Shown piece by piece: positions 1 through 9,628 of a stretch of 59,088 nucleotides of DNA. Position 1 is the first letter of the stretch, and every line of letters starts with the position of its first letter. Source of the DNA: Nonomuraea zeae (lineage in GTDB: Bacteria > Actinomycetota > Actinomycetes > Streptosporangiales > Streptosporangiaceae). Under the pieces are notes generated by a model that did not search any database, was not told the DNA's origin, and saw only the letters and a program-made list of their open reading frames with translations. Location: contig NZ_VCKX01000039.1 in the NCBI RefSeq assembly GCF_005889725.1, forward strand, positions 1-59,088. The letters are read 5' to 3'. A program made the translations under genes and the position numbers.

Positions 1-110
1 GTCGTGCCCGCACAGACCAGCCACCCGCCCCCCTGGCCCGCGACGAGTCCCCGTTAGTCACCGGGTCGCTGGTCACCGGGTCCGATCCGGGTCAGTGGGT
101 CCGGGCCACC

Positions 111-240
111 AGGTCCAGGTCCGGGTGGCAGGTCCAGGTCCGGGTGGCAGGTCCAGGTCCGGGTGGCAGGTCCAGGTCCGGGTGGCAGGTCCAGGTCCCG
201 GGTGGCAGGTCCAGGTCCCGGGTGGAGGTCCAGGTCCCGA
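111..240. repeat. 19-bp GC-rich tandem repeat array
   Basis: The unit AGGTCCAGGTCCGGGTGGC occurs as four exact 19-bp copies at 111-186, then a 20-bp copy with one extra C (187-206), a 19-bp copy missing the last base (207-225) and a partial copy to about 240. The array lies just past the 3' end of the minus-strand gene at 268-708. Because 19 is not a multiple of three, the frame shifts with every unit, so the short ORFs across it are not convincing genes. Positions 1-110 contain nothing I recognise except two copies of GTCACCGGGTC near 57-81. Confidence 0.9.
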
Positions 241-267
241 GTCCGAGTCCGGGGTGCGGGTCACCGG

Positions 268-708
268 CTACGGGGCCGGGGTGGTCTGGAGCTGCCGTTC
301 GCTGGCCCATACGGGGGTGCCGTCGACGCGCGATAGGCGCCACCCCTCCGGTGAGCGGATCGCCTCGTAGCGGAAGCGCTCGCTGAGCGTGAAACGGGGC
401 TCCGGCGCGAGTCGCCCCTCCGGCGCGGCGCCGTCGCTGAAGGTCACGATCACGTCAGCGCGCACGCCCGCGTGGTCGCCCTCGACGTCGACCAGGACGT
501 TGTGGACGAAGTGCTGGACCCGTTCCACGGGCGAGTGATTGCGCGCCGCCTGGGCGATCACGGCCTCCTTCCCTTCGGCGAGGCCCCCGGGAGTGCGTAC
601 GGCGATGGTCTCGGCGAACACCGACCCCAGGTCGGTGAACCGCCCCTCATCCATGCAGGCGTAGAGCCGGTAGATCAGCTGGGTGAGGTCTCCGCGGTCG
701 TCTGTCAT
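268..708 (-). CDS. SnoaL-like / NTF2-fold protein
   Basis: 146 aa. The N-terminal stretch (LIYRLYACMDEGRFTDLGSVF, followed by a 'GKEAV' segment and a late strand 'GWRLSRV') is the usual layout of SnoaL-like small cone-shaped domains. These act as ligand-binding proteins, isomerases or hydroxylase partners; the family alone does not tell which. No signal peptide is seen, so it is probably cytoplasmic. The ATG at 706-708 follows a GCGAGG ribosome binding site. It is transcribed away from the exporter at 879; the shared intergenic region holds two mirror-image operator-like sites (721-784). Family fairly sure, substrate unknown. Confidence 0.75.
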   Translation of the reverse strand: MTDDRGDLTQLIYRLYACMDEGRFTDLGSVFAETIAVRTPGGLAEGKEAVIAQAARNHSPVERVQHFVHNVLVDVEGDHAGVRADVIVTFSDGAAPEGRLAPEPRFTLSERFRYEAIRSPEGWRLSRVDGTPVWASERQLQTTPAP

Positions 709-720
709 CGATGCCTCGCT

Positions 721-784
721 TTGTTGGTCGAGCCAATGTTGGCAGGACCCACTATAGTCACGATTTCATTGGTCGCGCCAACAA
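721..784. promoter_or_regulatory. Paired inverted operator-like sites between SnoaL-like gene and MFS exporter
   Basis: TTGTTGG-N5-CCAATG occurs at 721-738 and its mirror image CATTGG-N5-CCAACAA at 767-784. Each site contains a TTGG-N5-CCAA dyad (724-736 and 769-781), and the two sites face each other about 45 bp apart centre to centre. Between them is ACTATAGT (751-758), a palindromic -10-like box; on the minus strand TTGGCG lies 19 bp upstream of TATAGT, a possible promoter for the SnoaL-like gene. The binding protein is unknown; the TetR protein at 2351-3004 is one candidate. Confidence 0.6.
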
Positions 785-830
785 TGGCTCGGCGAAATAA
801 TTCCGCCACACTTGTGGAATGAAGCGTTCC

Positions 831-853
831 GTTCTGTTATTCTGGAACAGAAC
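831..853. promoter_or_regulatory. Inverted repeat in the MFS exporter leader
   Basis: GTTCTGTT (831-838) and AACAGAAC (846-853) form a perfect 8-bp dyad with a 7-bp spacer. It ends 25 bp before the ATG at 879, where a TetR-type operator blocking transcription would be expected. The TetR repressor gene lies just past the exporter and is the obvious candidate, but no binding is shown here. Confidence 0.55.
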
Positions 854-878
854 AAGCCGTTCCGATCTGGAGGCAGAG

Positions 879-2297
879 ATGACCGCCCTCGACACCCGCC
901 CGGCGCGCATGACCGGCACCCCCGCCGAGCCCGGCCTCTACAAGTGGCGCTGGCCGGCCCTCGCGGTGATCCTCGCCGGTTCGGTGATGGAGCTGCTCGA
1001 CGCCACCGTCACCAACGTCGCAGGCCCGACCATGCGGGCCGAGCTCGGCGGCGGCACCTCGCTCATCCAGTGGCTGGGCGCCGCCTACACCCTGGCCATG
1101 ACCGCGGGCCTGCTGACCGGCGGCCGGCTCGGCGACATCGTGGGCCGCAAGCGGATGTTCCTCATCGGCGTCACCGGGTTCACCGCCGGATCGCTGCTCT
1201 GCGCGCTCGCGTTCTCCCCCGAGACGATCATCGCGGCCCGGATCGTGCAGGGGCTGTTCGGGGCGGCGATGATCCCGCAGGGGATGGGGATGATGAAGGA
1301 GATGTTCCCGCCCAAGGAGCTGCAGACCGCGTTCGGCCTGTTCGGGCCGGTCATGGGGCTGTCCGCGGTGGGCGGGCCGATCCTGGCGGGCGTGCTGACC
1401 AGCATCGACTGGCGGCTGATCTTCCTGATCAACCTGCCCGTCGGCCTCGGCGCCGCGCTGGCCGCCCTGCGGTTCCTGCCGGCCTCCCGGCCGGTGCGGG
1501 GCGTGCGGCTCGACCTGCCGGGCGCCGTGCTCGCCTCCATCGGCACCGTGCTGATCGTGTTCCCGCTGGTCCAGGGTGGCGAGCTGGGGTGGCCGGCGTG
1601 GACGTTCGGGATGATGGTGGCCGCCGCGGCGGTGTTCGCGATCTTCGCGGCGTACGAGCGGCGCCGGGCCGGGCGCGGCGGCGACCCGCTGGTGGCACCC
1701 AGCCTGTTCGCGAAGCGGGCGTTCGTCTCCGGCATGGCGACCGGCACGATCTACTTCGCGGCCTTCGCCGGGTTCCTGCTGGTGATCGGCCTCTACACCC
1801 AGCTCGGCCTGGGCTACTCCCCGCTCAAGGCGGCGCTGACCGGCGTGCCCTCGTCGCTCGGCATGATCGCGGGGATGGGCGTCGCGCAGGCCACCAGGAG
1901 GCACGGACGCAAGGTGCTGCTGGCGGGTGCCGTCGTCATGGCTCTCGGCGTGGCCGGCGTGATCGCCGTCGCCTCCCCCGGCGTCTCCCCCTGGCAGCTC
2001 GCTCCGGTGCTGGCGCTGGCCGGGCTGGGCAGCGGCCTGATCATGAGCCCGTACTTCAGCATCGTGATGGCCGCGGTGGAGCCGGCGGAGACGGGCTCGG
2101 CGTCCGGCACCCTGACGGCGCTGCAGCAGGTGGGCGGCGCGCTGGGCGTGGCGCTGCTCGGGTCGGTCTACTTCGGCACCGCGAGCGTCGAGATCACGCT
2201 GTGCGTGGCGGCGGGCATGATCGCCGCGACCTTCCTGGTCGGCCTGATGCTGCCCCGCCAGGCTCGCGAGGAAGAGGCCGCGAGCCCGGCCCACTGA
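879..2297 (+). CDS. MFS drug exporter, DHA2 (14-TM, EmrB/QacA-like) family
   Basis: 472 aa. Start chosen at ATG 879 because GGAGG lies at 869-873; an in-frame ATG at 819 has no such site and would overlap the operator-like dyad. The protein is almost entirely hydrophobic helices. TM1 ends in LDATVTNVAGP, the DHA2-type motif, and the loop after TM2 has GGRLGDIVGRKR, the conserved MFS motif A. The family exports drugs and metabolites by proton antiport at the cell membrane. The convergent TetR gene downstream and ABC-F gene beyond it suggest a resistance function; the substrate cannot be read from sequence. Confidence 0.9.
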   Translation: MTALDTRPARMTGTPAEPGLYKWRWPALAVILAGSVMELLDATVTNVAGPTMRAELGGGTSLIQWLGAAYTLAMTAGLLTGGRLGDIVGRKRMFLIGVTGFTAGSLLCALAFSPETIIAARIVQGLFGAAMIPQGMGMMKEMFPPKELQTAFGLFGPVMGLSAVGGPILAGVLTSIDWRLIFLINLPVGLGAALAALRFLPASRPVRGVRLDLPGAVLASIGTVLIVFPLVQGGELGWPAWTFGMMVAAAAVFAIFAAYERRRAGRGGDPLVAPSLFAKRAFVSGMATGTIYFAAFAGFLLVIGLYTQLGLGYSPLKAALTGVPSSLGMIAGMGVAQATRRHGRKVLLAGAVVMALGVAGVIAVASPGVSPWQLAPVLALAGLGSGLIMSPYFSIVMAAVEPAETGSASGTLTALQQVGGALGVALLGSVYFGTASVEITLCVAAGMIAATFLVGLMLPRQAREEEAASPAH

Positions 2298-2350
2298 GCC
2301 CATCCCACCGAGCCCATCCCACCGAACTCGTCCCCGCCGCGCCGGTCCGC

Positions 2351-3004
2351 TCACCCGAGCGGGCCGGCATGGCGTTTCCTGGCCTGCTCCATGCCGTCCA
2401 GGAGGTAGCCCAAGCCCTCCTCGAACGTGGCGTCCCACTCGTGGTCGAGGCCGTGCTCGGCCAGGGCCGGGTAGCGGGCGGCCCGCTCCCGCAGGAACGC
2501 GCCGGTGTCCAGGCGGCCGCGGTCCTGCCAGGTGACCTCCATGAGGACCGAGCCCATGACGTAGTTGGACAGGCTGTACGCGGCCGCCTTCGGGGCCGGG
2601 AAACCGGCATCGGCCAGGGTCTCGTAGAGAAACTCGGTGCGCTCCAGCGCGTTCGGGCCCATGAGCGGGCGGTCGAGGACGGTCGCCGACCACGGGTGGC
2701 GCAGGAGCGCCGCGCGCCAGCCGCGCATCAGCTCCCCCACGGGCGCCTGCCACCCGGCGTGCGGCGGGCGCGGCGGGCGGACCTCGCGGAAGACGGCGTC
2801 CAGGGCCAGGTCCAGCACGTCGTCCTTGGTCTTGACGTGCCAGTAGAGGGTGGTCGATCCGGTCCCGAGCCGCTCTGCCAGCCGGCGCATCGTCAGCCCG
2901 CCGGTGCCTTCCTCGTCGAGCAGCGCCACCGCCTCCGTGACGATCCGGTCGAGGGTCAGGGTCTGCCTGGGGGCCTTGGAAGGTCGCGACCACACGTTGT
3001 CCAC
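2351..3004 (-). CDS. TetR-family repressor with tetracycline-repressor-like C-terminal domain
   Basis: 217 aa from a GTG at 3002-3004. An N-terminal helix-turn-helix is clear (LTMRRLAERLGTGSTTLYWHV), followed by an all-helical ligand domain with the WRAALLRHPW pattern of the TetR_C class. No Shine-Dalgarno sequence precedes the GTG, but TATTAT ends six bases before it, so the mRNA is probably leaderless. A second in-frame GTG is at 2993-2995. ACGTTGT occurs twice, at 2994-3000 and 3016-3022, 22 bp apart, and may be part of an auto-operator. It converges on the MFS exporter, a common repressor-pump arrangement, and diverges from the ABC-F gene. Confidence 0.85.
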   Translation of the reverse strand: MDNVWSRPSKAPRQTLTLDRIVTEAVALLDEEGTGGLTMRRLAERLGTGSTTLYWHVKTKDDVLDLALDAVFREVRPPRPPHAGWQAPVGELMRGWRAALLRHPWSATVLDRPLMGPNALERTEFLYETLADAGFPAPKAAAYSLSNYVMGSVLMEVTWQDRGRLDTGAFLRERAARYPALAEHGLDHEWDATFEEGLGYLLDGMEQARKRHAGPLG

Positions 3005-3082
3005 GTCGCGATAATACGTTGTACGGCGACCGGATCGATGGTCTAGTGAGTGGAACGTGGGTCGAGCGGGGGAGGGTCTCCC

Positions 3083-4657
3083 ATGGGGCACATCGAGGTG
3101 AGCGGGCTGACGTACCTGCTGCCCGACGGGCGTCCGCTGCTGCTGGAGACGTCGTTCAGGGTGGGCGACGGGGCCAAGGCGGCGCTCGTGGGGCCGAACG
3201 GCGCGGGCAAGACCACGTTGCTGCGCCTGATCGCGGGCGAGCTCCAGCCCTTCGAAGGCCGGATCGCGAGCAGCGGCGGCATCGGGGTGATGCGGCAGTT
3301 CCTCGGCGAGGGCACCGTGCACGACCTGCTGCTGAGCGTGGCCCCCGGGCGGGTGCGGGAGGCGGCGGCCGGGCTGGTGACGGCCGAGGCGGCGATCGCG
3401 GCCCGCGACCACGAGCCCACCCAGCTCGCCTACGCCCAGGCCATCGCCGACTACGCCGACGCGGGCGGCTACGAGCTGGAGGTGGTGTGGGACGTGTGCG
3501 CGACCGAGGCTCTGGGCCTGCCGTACGCGGCCGTCAAGGACAGGAGCCTCGCCACGCTGTCGGGTGGGGAGCAGAAGCGGCTCATGCTGGCGGCGCTGCT
3601 GCGCGGGCCCGACGAGATCCTGCTGCTCGACGAGCCGGACAACTACCTGGACGTGCGGGCCAAGCAGTGGCTGGAGCGGGCGATCGCAGGCTCGGCCAAG
3701 ACGGTGCTGCTCGTCTCGCACGACCGCCGGCTGCTGGCGGAGGCGGCCGACCGGATCGTCACCGTGGAGGGGCGCGGCGTGTGGGTGCACGGCGGCGGGT
3801 TCACCGGATACGCCGAGGCGCGCAGGCGGCGCAAGGAGCGGCTGGAGGAGCGGCGGCAGCGCTGGGAGGACGAGCGGGCGCGGCTGCGCGCGCTGGTGCA
3901 CACGCTGCGGCAGCGATCGGCGAACAACGACGCGCTGGCCGGGGCGTACCGGTCGGCGCTCACGCGGCTGGAGCGGTTCGAGCGGGCGGGGCCGCCGGAG
4001 CGGGCGCCGAAGGAGCAGAACGTCCGCATGCGGCTGCGCGGCGGGCGTACCGGCAAGAGGGCTGTGACGTGCGAGAGCCTGGAGCTGACCGGGCTGCTGC
4101 GGGCGTTCTCGGCCGAGATCTGGTACGGCGAGCGGGTCGGCGTTCTCGGCCTGAACGGCACCGGAAAGTCCCACTTCCTGCGGCTGCTCGCGGGCGAGCC
4201 GATCGCGCACACCGGCGTGGCCCGGCTGGGCGCCCGGGTCTCACCGGGGCATTTCGCGCAGACCCACCGGCGGCCGGACCTGCACGGGCGCGCCGCCGCC
4301 GACGTGCTGATGCGCGAGCACGCCATGACGCGCAACGAGGCCATGGCGGCGCTGGCCCGCTACGAGCTGGCGCCGGCGGGCGGGCAGCCGTTCGAGACGC
4401 TGTCGGGAGGGCAGCAGGCCAGGCTGCAGATCCTGCTGCTGGAGCTGGCCGGGGCCACGTTGCTGCTGCTCGACGAGCCGACGGACAACCTGGATCTGGC
4501 CAGCGCCGAGGCGTTGCAGGAGGGGCTGGGCGGGTTCGAGGGCACGGTGCTGGCCGTCACGCACGATCGGTGGTTCGCGGCCGAGCTGGATCGCCATCTG
4601 GTGTTCTGCGCCGACGGGCTGGTGCGGGAGAGCGACGAGCCGCGGTGGGACCTTTGA
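3083..4657 (+). CDS. ABC-F family ATPase (ribosome-associated type)
   Basis: 524 aa with two ATP-binding domains and no membrane segment, the ABC-F layout. Domain 1: Walker A GPNGAGKTT, signature LSGGEQKRL and Walker B ILLLDEPDNYLD. A charged helical linker rich in R/E follows (about residues 245-320, RRRKERLEERRQRWEDERAR). Domain 2: GLNGTGKSH, LSGGQQARL and LLLLDEPTDNLD. Members act on ribosomes, either as translation factors or as antibiotic-protection proteins; beside an exporter and a TetR gene the latter is plausible but unproven. ATG 3083 follows GGGGGAGGG; an upstream in-frame GTG at 3050 has no ribosome binding site. Confidence 0.88.
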   Translation: MGHIEVSGLTYLLPDGRPLLLETSFRVGDGAKAALVGPNGAGKTTLLRLIAGELQPFEGRIASSGGIGVMRQFLGEGTVHDLLLSVAPGRVREAAAGLVTAEAAIAARDHEPTQLAYAQAIADYADAGGYELEVVWDVCATEALGLPYAAVKDRSLATLSGGEQKRLMLAALLRGPDEILLLDEPDNYLDVRAKQWLERAIAGSAKTVLLVSHDRRLLAEAADRIVTVEGRGVWVHGGGFTGYAEARRRRKERLEERRQRWEDERARLRALVHTLRQRSANNDALAGAYRSALTRLERFERAGPPERAPKEQNVRMRLRGGRTGKRAVTCESLELTGLLRAFSAEIWYGERVGVLGLNGTGKSHFLRLLAGEPIAHTGVARLGARVSPGHFAQTHRRPDLHGRAAADVLMREHAMTRNEAMAALARYELAPAGGQPFETLSGGQQARLQILLLELAGATLLLLDEPTDNLDLASAEALQEGLGGFEGTVLAVTHDRWFAAELDRHLVFCADGLVRESDEPRWDL

Positions 4658-4700
4658 CGCGCTCCTCGGCCGGGCGCGGGGGTCGCCGGCCGGGCGCGGG

Positions 4701-5912
4701 CTAGCTGGAGGCGGCCAGGCCGCGCTCGCGGCGCAGGGGGGAGACGGTCATCGTCTCGTCCACCGCGTCCGGCGACAGCACGTGGTCCAGCACCATCACC
4801 GCGCACCCGCTGATGCCCGCCGCCGCGCCCAGCCGGCTCGGCTCGATGCGCAGCCGCCGGGTCGCCAGCGCCGTGGAGCGGCGGTAGACGACCTCGCGGA
4901 TGCTCGACACGAGCGGCCCGAACGCCTCCGCCATGTCCCCGCCGAGCACCACCACCGACGGGTTGAGGATGTTGACCGCCCCGGCCAGCACCTCGCCGAT
5001 CCGGCGGCCGGCCTCGCGGACCGTGGCCATGGTCTCGGCGTCGCCGGCCCGCACCAGCGCGGTCACGTCCGCGATCGTCCTGACGTCCTTACCCCGTGCG
5101 CGCAGGTCGCGCAGCAGCGCGGTGCCGCTGGCCACCGAGTCGACGCAGCCGGTGTTGCCGCAGCGGCACAGCACCCCGCCGCCGTCCAGCACCGGGATGT
5201 GCCCGATCTCGCCCGCGGCGCCCATGGCTCCGCGCAGGATGCCGCCGCCGGCGATCACGCCGGCGCCGATCCTGGTCGAGATCTTGACGAACATGAGGTC
5301 GTCGAGGTCGGGGTAGGCGCCGCGGTGCTCGCCGATGGCCAGCACGTTGACGTCGTTGTCCACCAGCACGGGCACGGGGAAGCGCGCGTGGATGATCGGC
5401 GGGATCACCACGCCGGTCCAGGACGCCATCACGCGGGCGCTCTCCGTGCGCCCCTGCGCGAACTCCACGGTGGCCGGCACGCCCATCCCGACGCCCCTGA
5501 TCAGCGAGGGCGGCCGGTCGCCGAGCAGCTCGTCCCAGGTGTCCATGAGCAGCGGCAGCACGGCGTCGGGCCCCTGCTCCACGTCCATCGCGAAGTCGCG
5601 GCCCGCCAGCTCGCGGCCGGACAGGTCGCACACCGCCACCCGCGTGCGGCTGGCGCCGAGCGCCGCCACCAGCACCACGCCGCCGGAGGCGTTGAACTCC
5701 AGCCTGACCGGCGGCCGCCCGCCGGTGGAGGGGGCGTCGCTGCGCTCCACGACCAGCTCGCGCTCCAGCAGCTCGCCGACGCGCAGTTGCACCGCGGGGC
5801 GCGACAGGCCGGTCACCCGGCCCAGGTCGGCCCGCGTCACGGCCTCACCGGTGCGGATGAGGCGGAGCACCTCACCACTTGTGGCAAGGGTCGCGGCGGT
5901 ACGTCGTGGCAT
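4701..5912 (-). CDS. ROK-family transcriptional repressor
   Basis: 403 aa. Residues 1-70 hold a winged-helix DNA-binding domain (VTRADLGRVTGLSRPAVQLRV, then the GGRPPVRLEF wing/linker). The rest is a ROK sugar-kinase fold with the zinc-binding signature CRCGNTGCVDSVASG; the usual Glu after the last Cys is Asp here. Such proteins are sugar-responsive repressors rather than kinases. It diverges from the Entner-Doudoroff operon with 143 bp between the start codons, and a perfect dyad lies between them at 5945-5960, so it probably controls zwf-edd-glk-eda and itself. The inducer is unknown. Confidence 0.88.
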   Translation of the reverse strand: MPRRTAATLATSGEVLRLIRTGEAVTRADLGRVTGLSRPAVQLRVGELLERELVVERSDAPSTGGRPPVRLEFNASGGVVLVAALGASRTRVAVCDLSGRELAGRDFAMDVEQGPDAVLPLLMDTWDELLGDRPPSLIRGVGMGVPATVEFAQGRTESARVMASWTGVVIPPIIHARFPVPVLVDNDVNVLAIGEHRGAYPDLDDLMFVKISTRIGAGVIAGGGILRGAMGAAGEIGHIPVLDGGGVLCRCGNTGCVDSVASGTALLRDLRARGKDVRTIADVTALVRAGDAETMATVREAGRRIGEVLAGAVNILNPSVVVLGGDMAEAFGPLVSSIREVVYRRSTALATRRLRIEPSRLGAAAGISGCAVMVLDHVLSPDAVDETMTVSPLRRERGLAASS

Positions 5913-5944
5913 CGGCTAAGTGAACCACATGGGGTTAGGTCATG

Positions 5945-5960
5945 AAAAGTCGTGACTTTT
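5945..5960. promoter_or_regulatory. Perfect inverted repeat, candidate ROK operator
   Basis: AAAAGTC (5945-5951) and GACTTTT (5954-5960) are perfect 7-bp arms around a GT spacer, in an A/T-rich island that stands out from the GC-rich surroundings. The site lies 33 bp upstream of the ROK start codon and about 95 bp upstream of zwf. The position suits joint control of both directions. Confidence 0.6.
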
Positions 5961-6055
5961 TTATCTCACATGTCAAAACTCCGCTTGTCTAAGACCCAAA
6001 CTCTCGTTAGTGTCCGTTCTGTCCTTCCTTCGGTAGATCATCGGAGTCCGTAACC

Positions 6056-7537
6056 GTGTCCCCCCTCTCGACCTCACCCGAATCCGGCTCGTACGCCGCC
6101 GATCTCGTCGTCTTCGGCGGGACCGGCGACCTGTCCATGCGCAAGCTGCTCCCGGCGCTCTACCACAGCGACAGGGACGGCCGGCTCTCCCCGGAGACCC
6201 GCGTCATCGCCATGTCCAGGGGCGGGCTGACCGACGCGGACTTCCGCGGCAAGGTGGACGCCGAGGTACGCGACCAGGTCCCGGTCGACGACCCCGCCGT
6301 GTGGCAGCGCTTTCTCGGCCGCCTGCAGCACGTGTCGGTGGACGTGGGCGGGGCGGACAAGTCCGGCTGGAGCGCGCTGACCAGGCTGCTGGCCGGGCAC
6401 GAGCAGCGCGACCGGGTGTTCTACCTGGCCAGCCCGCCCAGGACGTTCGGGCCCTTCTGCCGGGAGCTGGACGAGGCCGGGCTGGTGACGCCGCAGTCGC
6501 GCGTGGTGCTGGAGAAGCCGCTCGGCCACGACCTGCCGAGCGCGCAGCGGATCAACGACGAGGTCGGCGCCATCTTCGACGAGCGCCAGATCTTCCGCAT
6601 CGACCACTACCTGGGCAAGGAGACCGTCCAGAACCTGCTGGTCCTGCGCTTCGCCAACGCCTTCCTGGAGCCGATCTGGAACTCGCTCTGGATCGACCAC
6701 GTGCAGATCACCGCCGCGGAGACCGTGGGGACGCCCGGCCGCCGCGGCTACTACGACCACGCGGGCGCGCTGCGTGACATGGTGCAGAACCACCTGCTCC
6801 AGCTGCTCACGCTGACCGCGATGGAGCCGCCGGCCCGCAACGACCGCGAGGCCATCCGCGACGAGAAGGTCAAGGTGCTCCAGGCGCTGCGGCCGATCAC
6901 GGGCACGGAGGCGGACCGGTTCACGGTGCGCGGCCAGTACGTCGAGTCCGGCGACATGCCGGGCTACCTCGACGAGCCCGCCTCCACGCCGACGACGGAG
7001 GCCTCGCGGCGGGTGGAGACGTTCACCGCGATCAGGGCCGAGGTCAAGAACTGGCGGTGGGCGGGGGTGCCGTTCTACCTGCGCACCGGCAAGCGGATGC
7101 CGTACCGCAGGTCGGAGATCGTGGTGCAGTTCAAGGACGTGCCGCACTCCATCTTCCCCGGCGGCGGGCCCAACCGCCTGGTGCTGCGGCTGCAGCCGGA
7201 GGAGGGCATCGAGCTGCACATCATGGCCAAGGAGCCGGGCGCGGGCGAGGTGACGCTGAAGCCGGTGCCGATGTCGCTGAGCTTCGGCAAGACGTTCACG
7301 GCGCGGGTGCCCGAGGCGTACGAGCGGCTGCTGACCGACGTGCTGGCCGGGAACCCGACGCTGTTCATGCGCCGCGACGAGGTGGAGGCGGCCTGGCGCT
7401 GGATCGACCCGATCCTGTCGGCCTGGGAGTCCTCCGCCGAGCTGCCCGAGCCCTACCCCGCCGGGACCACCGGCCCCGCGGGAGCCCACGAACTGCTTGG
7501 CCGCAGCGGTCGCGCCTGGCACGAGGAGGAAAAGTGA
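6056..7537 (+). CDS. zwf: Glucose-6-phosphate 1-dehydrogenase
   Basis: 493 aa, the normal length. It oxidises glucose 6-phosphate to 6-phosphogluconolactone with NADP/NAD and is the first enzyme of the Entner-Doudoroff operon. The N-terminal Rossmann motif is [13 protein letters not shown], and the substrate-binding and active-site signature RIDHYLGKE has its His at residue 184 and Lys at residue 188. The C-terminal beta+alpha domain is intact. The GTG start at 6056 follows GGAG at about 10 bp. The gene overlaps edd by four bases (GTGA), so the two are probably translationally coupled. No lactonase gene is present in the window. Confidence 0.97.
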   Translation: MSPLSTSPESGSYAADLVVFGGTGDLSMRKLLPALYHSDRDGRLSPETRVIAMSRGGLTDADFRGKVDAEVRDQVPVDDPAVWQRFLGRLQHVSVDVGGADKSGWSALTRLLAGHEQRDRVFYLASPPRTFGPFCRELDEAGLVTPQSRVVLEKPLGHDLPSAQRINDEVGAIFDERQIFRIDHYLGKETVQNLLVLRFANAFLEPIWNSLWIDHVQITAAETVGTPGRRGYYDHAGALRDMVQNHLLQLLTLTAMEPPARNDREAIRDEKVKVLQALRPITGTEADRFTVRGQYVESGDMPGYLDEPASTPTTEASRRVETFTAIRAEVKNWRWAGVPFYLRTGKRMPYRRSEIVVQFKDVPHSIFPGGGPNRLVLRLQPEEGIELHIMAKEPGAGEVTLKPVPMSLSFGKTFTARVPEAYERLLTDVLAGNPTLFMRRDEVEAAWRWIDPILSAWESSAELPEPYPAGTTGPAGAHELLGRSGRAWHEEEK

Positions 7538-9477
7538 ATTCCGTCATCCAGGACATCACCGAGCGGATCGCCGAGCGGAGCGCCGCCAGCCGGGCCGCGT
7601 ACCTGAGGCGGATCAGGCAGGACGGCGAGGCCGCGCGGGCGAAGGGCCCCGCGCGGGCGCACCTCGGCTGCGCGAACCTGGCGCACGGTTTCGCGGGCGC
7701 CTCCGCCGAGGACAAGCCGGCCCTGCGCGGCACGGCCAAGCCCGGCGTGGCCATCGTGACCAGCTACAACGACATGCTCTCGGCCCACCAGCCGTACGAG
7801 ACCTACCCGCCGGAGCTGAAGGCGGCCGTGCGCCGCGCCGGCGGCGTGGCGCAGGTGGCGGGCGGCGTGCCCGCGATGTGCGACGGCATCACCCAGGGGC
7901 GGGCCGGCATGGAGCTGTCGCTCTACAGCCGCGACGTGATCGCCATGGCGACGGCGATCGCGCTGTCGCACGACATGTTCGACTCGACGCTGCTGCTGGG
8001 CGTGTGCGACAAGATCGTGCCGGGCCTGTTCATCGGGGCGCTGCACTTCGGGCACCTGCCGGCGATCTTCGTCCCGGCCGGGCCGATGGCCTCGGGCCTG
8101 CCGAACAAGGTCAAGGCGCGCACCCGCCAGCTCTTCGCCGAGGGCAAGGTGGGCAGGGAAGAGCTGCTCGACGCCGAGGCCAAGTCCTACCACTCCCCCG
8201 GCACCTGCACCTTCTACGGCACCGCGAACTCCAACCAGGCGCTGATGGAGGTCATGGGCCTGCACCTGCCGGGCTCGACGTTCATCAACCCGCACACCGA
8301 GCTGCGCCACGCGCTCACCGAGGCGGCCGGGCGGCGTGCGGTGGAGATCACCGCGCACGGCTCCGAGTACACCCCGATCGGCGAGCTGGTCGACGAGAAG
8401 TCCATCGTGAACGCCTGCGTCGCCCTGCTGGCCACCGGCGGCTCCACGAACCACACGCTGCACCTGGTGGCCATGGCGGCGGCCGCGGGCATCGTGCTGA
8501 CCTGGGACGACCTGGCCCGGCTGTCGCCGGTGGTGCCGTCGCTCACCAAGATCTACCCCAACGGCCAGGCGGACGTGAACCACTTCCGCGACGCCGGCGG
8601 CATGCAGGTCCTCATCGGGGACCTGCTGGACGAGGGGCTGCTGCACGCCGACGTGCTGACGGTGGCCGGGCGCGGGCTCGACCGCTACCGCGAGGCTCCC
8701 GAGCTGGTCGGCGGCGAGCTGGTCTGGTCGCCGGTCACCGGCGGCAGCGCCGACCTGGACGTGCTGCGGCCGGTCGCGCGGCCGTTCTCGGCGGACGGCG
8801 GGATCCACATGCTGGAGGGCAACCTGGGCCGCGCGGTCAGCAAGGTGTCCGCGGTCAAGCCGGAGCACCTGGTGATCGAGGCGCCGGCCAAGGTCTTCGA
8901 CGACCAGCTCGACCTGCTGCGGGCATTCGAGACGGGCGAGCTGGACGGGCAGGACTTCGTGGCGGTCATCCGCTACCAGGGGCCGAGCGCGAACGGCATG
9001 CCGGAGCTGCACAAGCTCACGCCGCCGCTGGCCGTGCTGCTCGACAGGGGGCAGCGGGTGGCGATCGTCACCGACGGGCGCATGTCCGGCGCCTCCGGCA
9101 AGGTGCCCGCGGCCATCCACCTGTCGCCCGAGGCGGCCGACGGCGGGCCGATCGCGCTGGTGCACGAGGGCGACGTGATCAGGCTGGACTCGGCGGCCGG
9201 GACGCTGGAGCTGCTGGTGCCGGCCGAGGAGCTGGCCAGGCGGACGCCCGAGGGCCGGCCGCTGAGCGACGCGCAGTGGGTCGGCACCGGACGCGAGCTG
9301 TTCGCGACGTTCCGCCGGATGGCGGGGCACGCGGAGCAGGGCGCCGGGATCTTCGGGGTGAGCGGCGCCGAGTCGCCGCACCACGGCCCCGGGCTCGGCT
9401 TCCCGGCCGAGGCGGGCTCCTCGCACCTGGAGACGGGCGCGCCGGTCGGCGCGCGGTCCGCCGGGCTGGCGCGGTGA
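7534..9477 (+). CDS. edd: Phosphogluconate dehydratase (Entner-Doudoroff)
   Basis: 647 aa. It converts 6-phosphogluconate to 2-keto-3-deoxy-6-phosphogluconate (KDPG). The protein belongs to the IlvD/Edd family and has the iron-sulfur cysteine segments [13 protein letters not shown], the Cys of [11 protein letters not shown] and the Cys of [14 protein letters not shown], plus the late motif [17 protein letters not shown]. The long N-terminal region and the [12 protein letters not shown] sequence favour Edd over dihydroxy-acid dehydratase. The GTG start at 7534 is directly preceded by GAGGAGGAAA and overlaps the zwf stop. It is the key enzyme showing that glucose is routed through the Entner-Doudoroff pathway here. 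Confidence 0.96.
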   Translation: MNSVIQDITERIAERSAASRAAYLRRIRQDGEAARAKGPARAHLGCANLAHGFAGASAEDKPALRGTAKPGVAIVTSYNDMLSAHQPYETYPPELKAAVRRAGGVAQVAGGVPAMCDGITQGRAGMELSLYSRDVIAMATAIALSHDMFDSTLLLGVCDKIVPGLFIGALHFGHLPAIFVPAGPMASGLPNKVKARTRQLFAEGKVGREELLDAEAKSYHSPGTCTFYGTANSNQALMEVMGLHLPGSTFINPHTELRHALTEAAGRRAVEITAHGSEYTPIGELVDEKSIVNACVALLATGGSTNHTLHLVAMAAAAGIVLTWDDLARLSPVVPSLTKIYPNGQADVNHFRDAGGMQVLIGDLLDEGLLHADVLTVAGRGLDRYREAPELVGGELVWSPVTGGSADLDVLRPVARPFSADGGIHMLEGNLGRAVSKVSAVKPEHLVIEAPAKVFDDQLDLLRAFETGELDGQDFVAVIRYQGPSANGMPELHKLTPPLAVLLDRGQRVAIVTDGRMSGASGKVPAAIHLSPEAADGGPIALVHEGDVIRLDSAAGTLELLVPAEELARRTPEGRPLSDAQWVGTGRELFATFRRMAGHAEQGAGIFGVSGAESPHHGPGLGFPAEAGSSHLETGAPVGARSAGLAR

Positions 9478-9628
9478 CCGCATACCTGGCTGTCCGGCAC
9501 CACATGCCCGCATCGCGGCCGGTGACCGCTCGTGCTCACGATCCGCTCTGGGACGGTGTGCGCGTTCGTGACATTCTTCGGGGTACGGCGAGCGATCTTG
9601 ACGCCGCCCTGAATGCCGGAGGTATGCG

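Noticed and set aside
111..240. CRISPR-like array
   Set aside because: Units are contiguous with no spacers; the same holds for 31692-31759.
73..370. Short frames through the 19-bp repeats on both strands
   Set aside because: They only translate the tandem repeat; there is no ribosome binding site or domain.
837..2993. Minus-strand open frame of 718 codons
   Set aside because: Shadow of the MFS exporter, entering the TetR gene in the wrong frame.
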